Shown: one piece after another, positions 49,400-53,066 of the stretch
Layout: every line of letters begins with the position of its first letter
Position numbering within the stretch: the stretch's first letter is position 1
Assembly: GCA_023091735.1 (NCBI GenBank)
Contig: JALKBU010000268.1
Span: 1 to 53,066 of the forward strand
Reading direction: 5' to 3'
Source: Trichomonas tenax
Lineage: Eukaryota; Parabasalia; Trichomonadida; Trichomonadidae
DNA: 53,066 bases
Made by a program: the position numbers and the translations under genes
The notes under the pieces: model-generated
What the model saw: only the letters and a program-made list of their open reading frames with translations
What the model was told of the DNA's origin: nothing
Database searches by the model: none

Positions 49400-50737
49400 T
49401 TATGATTCATTTCCTGGAATAGAGAAAACTCTTAATTTTTTTTCTGATAACGTTGCTAACATGAGATCATAACTTTTTCCCATTGCTATATCAATTATTG
49501 GTGATTGGTCTCTGCACTGAAACAGTGATTTCCATGTATCAGTTATTCTATTGGAAAGATTCGGATCTTTCATTGGTGATGAGAAGAGTTCGAAAGTATT
49601 TCCATTAGATGCTGCTATATAGATTGATTGCCCATTACTGCATAATGCAGGACGCGCAAGTCCTTTATAATTTTCCAATGTAAATGTTGAAAGAAGACTC
49701 TTCGATCTTGATTGATTAAACTTATTAAGAGAAAGCTCTGCTGATTGACTATTTCTAAATATTGATGCAAATATATGTTGGCATCCTGTGCAGGATTGTC
49801 CTGTATTAAAACCATCAATGAAACTGCGTGTGAATCCTGAAGAACGAATATCGAATAAAATGCCTTTCTTCGGAGTGACAACATATAAGAAATCATCATC
49901 AACTCTAACAATTGATGTTACTGGAGGACCATTCTCAACCTGTATATTAACAGGAGTAGTTCCTCTACCATCTACAATGAAAAATTTACCATTTGCTCCA
50001 CCTACAGCAACGCAATTTGGCCGCGCCCATTCACAGCACCACAATGGAGTGTGAAGGTCAATTTTTGATAATATTTGCGATGTTCTAAGTGATATCTGAT
50101 TTAAGAATCCATCTGTTGACACTGTTGACACGACATCTGAGTCTAAAATTGGCGATGAAAGATCTTTTATCGGCTGTGTGTGAAGAGAAATAAATTTCGA
50201 TTCAGTGAAATTGTGACTTTCATAAAACTTGATTCCATACTTCAAATCATTGTTCTGTGTCGTTACTATTATATTTTTAGGTGTCACTGAGACCCTTGTT
50301 CCATTTGCCATAGGAGTCTCGAATATCAAAGAAGGATGGAAGACAGGATGCTTCTCGTATATCGGCTGTTGCTTTGCTCTAAACATTTCTGTCTTTTCTG
50401 ATCCAAACTGATGGATATTGATATCTCGTTTGAGTTTTGATATTTCTGTTGTCAACACATTTATTTTCTGATCATAATCTTTAGCTTTTTCAGATATACT
50501 TTCCATCTCTGCGCTATCGAGTGGAATGTGACCATCCCAGAATAATTTTCTTGTTTTAGAGTCATCTACTTGCTTACGGCACTTAGGACACGTTTTTGCT
50601 CCTTCAACATTTTGAAACCATTGAACTAAGCATGAATGACCACACAAATGGCCGCAGGAAAGAACACACATCTGATGCTCGCCTTCATTCGAAATGGGTT
50701 CTAAACAAATTGGACAAGTTTCGGCAAAATCATTCAT
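49400..50737 (-). CDS. RFWD3-like RING/WD40 E3 ubiquitin ligase
   Basis: The 445-residue protein has a RING finger at residues ~8-55 (CPICLEPISNEGEHQ, CGHLCGHSCLVQWF, CPKCRK), a coiled coil at ~70-105, then a WD40-like domain to the end. The order and details match RFWD3: the spaced RING with CGHLxGxxC, TQPIKDL near the start of the propeller, TPLWCCEWARPNCVAVGGAN (cf. [23 protein letters not shown]) and the last strand IDIAMGKSYDLMLATLSEKK. In animals RFWD3 ubiquitinates RPA and RAD51 at stalled forks and cross-links. It lacks the long disordered N-terminus of animal RFWD3 (774 aa), so the phospho- and SQ-rich part is missing here. Confidence 0.88.
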   Translation of the reverse strand: MNDFAETCPICLEPISNEGEHQMCVLSCGHLCGHSCLVQWFQNVEGAKTCPKCRKQVDDSKTRKLFWDGHIPLDSAEMESISEKAKDYDQKINVLTTEISKLKRDINIHQFGSEKTEMFRAKQQPIYEKHPVFHPSLIFETPMANGTRVSVTPKNIIVTTQNNDLKYGIKFYESHNFTESKFISLHTQPIKDLSSPILDSDVVSTVSTDGFLNQISLRTSQILSKIDLHTPLWCCEWARPNCVAVGGANGKFFIVDGRGTTPVNIQVENGPPVTSIVRVDDDFLYVVTPKKGILFDIRSSGFTRSFIDGFNTGQSCTGCQHIFASIFRNSQSAELSLNKFNQSRSKSLLSTFTLENYKGLARPALCSNGQSIYIAASNGNTFELFSSPMKDPNLSNRITDTWKSLFQCRDQSPIIDIAMGKSYDLMLATLSEKKLRVFSIPGNES

Positions 50738-51275
50738 GAAAAATTACAAAAATGAAGAATTATTTAGAAAAAAAAATTCATCAATTAACATAGAAATTAA
50801 TTTTATTTCTAAATTCGAAATTTAATTTTTCATTTCCTCGGGGAAGTTCTTCATAAGTTATCTCATTATGTGTAAATATTGATTCACTGTTACCATTATA
50901 GATATATTTACCTTTGCGAATAGAATATAATGATATAGTTTTTACAGAGATATATAAACATTTACTTTATCAGTAAATTGGTTTTATCACAAAGAGAAGT
51001 AAATCAATACAATATATTAGAGATTCAAAAATTACGAATAAATGTTAAATAAAAATAGCATCATTGTGAAATAATTTGCTAGATTTATTCAAATTTTAAA
51101 AATTTTATTAAATTTAGCAAATTCATACTATGGAGCATCTAAATATATAATAATTTTGAATGAGAAAATTATTTTTCTAAAAATTTGTTATGATTATAAA
51201 ATACATCATATGTAGAATCTAAATATCAATTAATTTTGAAAAATGAGGGTAACCGCTTTATAATAGTTCGCAAAC
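50738..51275. other. intergenic with a degenerate direct repeat
   Basis: AT-rich divergent promoter region between the RFWD3-like gene and RPN11. Two imperfect copies (about 51125-51165 and 51208-51245; ATCTAAATAT followed by TAATTTTGAA) suggest an old ~80-base tandem duplication. GCTTTATAATAGTTCGCAAAC lies before the RPN11 start; no canonical initiator. Confidence 0.4.
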
Positions 51276-52193
51276 ATGTTTGATACAGACATGATGCCTA
51301 TCGGCGGAATGAGGCCCCAACAGCCTCACTTCGACACCTCAGAGACTGTGTACGTCAGTGGAATGGCGCTTCTCAAAATGCTGAAGCACGGCAAATCAGG
51401 AATTCCAGTCGAAGTCTGCGGATTAATGCTCGGCCGCTTCATTGATGACTACACAGTGCACGTAGTCGATGTGTTCCCTGTTCCCGCTACAGGAACAGGC
51501 ACCGCTGTTGAAGCTATAGATGAAAATTATCAAGCAAATATGACTGAAATGCTTAAATCTGTCGGAAGAAGGGAGGACGTCATTGGGTGGTACCACTCTC
51601 ACCCAGGTTTCGGTGTTTGGTTGTCAAATGTCGATATAAATCAACAATTATACTGGGAAAAGATAAATCCAAGGTGCATCGCTGTTGTCGTTGACCCTGT
51701 TCAGTCTGTCCGCGGCAAAGTCATCATTGGAGCTTTTCGTTGCATTCCACAAAATCAAATGAGCGTCCAGCCTGCTTCTGAGCCCCGTGAAACAACATCA
51801 TTCATCGGCTCTCTCGAGAAACCATCGATTAAGGCTCTCGTGAGAGGTCTTAACAGGCTTTATTATCAATTACCAGTTGCATACAAAATGAACATGTTTG
51901 AACAACAAATGCTTATGTCACTCAACAGACCAACTTGGGTAGCCGGTTTTGACTTGCCAAGTTTCGTTACACGCGAAAAACAAGAACTTACAAAAATACA
52001 GAGAATGGCCACTTGTGCGGATACTTATCGACACTCGATTATCGAGGAAGAAGGTCTTTCGCACTCTGAATATGTAACTAGACACGTCGGAAAAGTTGAT
52101 CCGAAACAATATATTAAAGATAATGCAGAAGAAATATCCAAGAAGGAGGCATCTCAATTGATTCGTCTCTCTATTGATGGAACAGCATTCTAA
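51276..52193 (+). CDS. RPN11: 26S proteasome regulatory subunit Rpn11 (PSMD14), JAMM deubiquitinase
   Basis: The 305-residue protein matches Rpn11 in full (yeast 306, human 310). The zinc-metalloprotease JAMM motif is intact: Glu46 (PVEVCGLMLG), then GWYHSHPGFGVWLSNVDINQ with His107, His109 and Asp120. The Ins-1 loop and VYVSGMALLKMLKHG precede it. The C-terminal half (YYQLPVAYKMNMFEQQMLMS, the helical Rpn8 partner surface) is typical. Rpn11 sits in the lid, pairs with Rpn8 and removes ubiquitin chains en bloc as substrates enter the pore. One helix ends SIDGTAF. The first codons (MFDTDMMPIGGMR) are close to those of other eukaryotes, so the start is sound. Confidence 0.97.
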   Translation: MFDTDMMPIGGMRPQQPHFDTSETVYVSGMALLKMLKHGKSGIPVEVCGLMLGRFIDDYTVHVVDVFPVPATGTGTAVEAIDENYQANMTEMLKSVGRREDVIGWYHSHPGFGVWLSNVDINQQLYWEKINPRCIAVVVDPVQSVRGKVIIGAFRCIPQNQMSVQPASEPRETTSFIGSLEKPSIKALVRGLNRLYYQLPVAYKMNMFEQQMLMSLNRPTWVAGFDLPSFVTREKQELTKIQRMATCADTYRHSIIEEEGLSHSEYVTRHVGKVDPKQYIKDNAEEISKKEASQLIRLSIDGTAF

Positions 52194-53001
52194 CCATTCT
52201 TTTGTAAAAAAGTATTTTTGTTTTATAAAATCTGACAAAAATGACAAATGATTTGACAAACACAGGTGGGACAACCCTTGAAAATTGTCCTATCATAAAT
52301 CATATGTTTTGCTCTATTGGTTATCATCTGATCAATTATATGTTGTTAAAGAGAGCCAAGAAGCTTCTTGGTGCCAGCCTCATTTTGAACTGCCTGAAAA
52401 TGGTATAATCCTACCACAAATAACTGTTTAAATTACACTATAGTAAATAGTATTGTTTATTGTTGATTATCTCGCTTCGTATATAATGTTTAGCTAATTT
52501 CGAAATATACTTTTATTAATCTAGAGTAAATCTCATTGTTTTATAGATGATATATACTAAGTGTGTATTATATATTCGAAAGGCCTATTTATTATTGGCT
52601 TATCTTCGATATTCGTTCAAAAAAATCAAATTAAATAAAAAAATTCAAGAAAAAATGTCTATTGTTTTTGTTTTTGCAAAAATGGGCGAAATATATTTTT
52701 TCGCCCCCTTATAAAAATGATCATGTAGGCGTACAGTATCTATGTTTCGAATATGGGGCAAAACCGTCTATTTTTGGTTTGACTCCCTGCCTCTTTTCGA
52801 ATTTCGGCTCAATAATTTCGAGCGAAAGCAAGGCGCGATAATTTTTTTGTGTATAAAAATACGCAAAAGGTGATGCTTGCCGCATCCATAAATTAAATTT
52901 TGAAAAAATTGATTGGAAAACTTTCAATAAATGAGAAACTAAGCAAAAACTCACAACTATTGACAATATATATTATTCTAGAGAAAAAAGGTTCAGTAGC
53001 C
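52194..53001. other. intergenic, with palindromes and possible element remnant
   Basis: Contains a perfect 16-base palindrome CCAAGAAGCTTCTTGG (52356-52371) and a hairpin GGGCGAAA/TTTCGCCC (52684-52691 and 52699-52706). An 81-codon minus frame (52721-52966) lies in a GC-richer patch (52680-52880) that may derive from a mobile element. I recognise no gene with confidence. Confidence 0.4.
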
Positions 53002-53066
53002 ATGGCCATTAATGAGAATCTGATGAATGAAATTTGGAAATTCATCATCAAATACTTAAATTTCCT
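53002..53066 (+). CDS. possible 5' end of a gene, cut by the window edge
   Basis: ATG at 53002 opens a frame (MAINENLMNEIWKFIIKYL) that stays open to the end of the window, 21 codons. The amphipathic start is plausible for a protein. No initiator motif is seen, and 21 codons could be open by chance. Confidence 0.3.
   Translation, partial: MAINENLMNEIWKFIIKYLNF

Noticed and set aside
52721..52966. 81-codon minus-strand frame
   Set aside because: No promoter and no recognised family; composition suggests element-derived sequence rather than a gene.
1..53066. tRNA, rRNA or CRISPR arrays
   Set aside because: No cloverleaf-like segments with T-loop consensus, no rRNA signatures and no evenly spaced repeats were seen; the TTACATG motif spacing is irregular.
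1..53066. Spliceosomal introns
   Set aside because: I looked for the conserved trichomonad 3' signal ACTAACACACAG and saw none; all recognised genes read through without gaps.

Overview
This AT-rich window looks like a nuclear fragment from a parabasalid (Trichomonas or Tritrichomonas type). The genes are dense and intronless as far as I can read. Very short 5' leaders often carry a TCAYTWYT-like initiator or a TGACATTA variant a few bases before the ATG. Stops are often followed by A-rich sequence (TAAA-like). There are ankyrin and BspA/Pmp-style surface families and a hydrogenosome-type beta-barrel protein. I cannot settle the species from sequence alone. Several apparent long-frame starts are TTG or GTG; I moved those to the first plausible ATG.

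Left part (1-20.5 kb): a pecanex-like membrane protein (minus), a 2.6-kb gene-free stretch, a karyopherin-like HEAT protein, a borealin-like protein, a tail-anchored ankyrin/coiled-coil protein with 54-nt repeats, a second acidic HEAT protein, a divergent 14-3-3 gene broken by one in-frame TAA, a small orphan, a divergent LRR/ankyrin pair, and a MED9-like Mediator subunit.

Middle (20.5-27.7 kb): a degenerate accessory region. It holds two decayed surface-protein genes, a convergent Tom40/porin-like gene, and a partial duplicate of that gene's 3' end. The duplicate is identical over about 230 bases as I read it and stops next to a 13-bp hairpin.

Right part (27.7-53 kb): mostly housekeeping genes. 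These are EFL1 (60S maturation GTPase), an eEF1A-lysine-methyltransferase-like enzyme, a derlin-like protein, a run of four unrecognised proteins, a short BET-type bromodomain protein head-to-head with a CDK8/9-group kinase, a BAR-like protein with a terminal NPF, a broken accessory gene, a polytopic membrane protein, ribosomal protein S18 (uS13), a coiled-coil protein, a KLRKRIQP-repeat protein, a MITE-like element, a syntaxin-6-like Qc-SNARE, an RFWD3-like RING/WD40 protein, the proteasome deubiquitinase Rpn11, and perhaps the first codons of one more gene.

The most unusual non-coding signal is a recurrent motif, TTTACATGWCAAA, seen in both orientations. It clusters between divergent gene pairs: four copies at 18.6 kb, about three at 31.2 kb and five at 38.1 kb. 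It looks like a promoter element specific to this lineage. Functionally, genes for transcription control (MED9, BET, CDK), protein quality control (derlin, Rpn11, RFWD3), membrane traffic (SNARE, BAR) and ribosome production (EFL1, S18) are interspersed without operon-like order.
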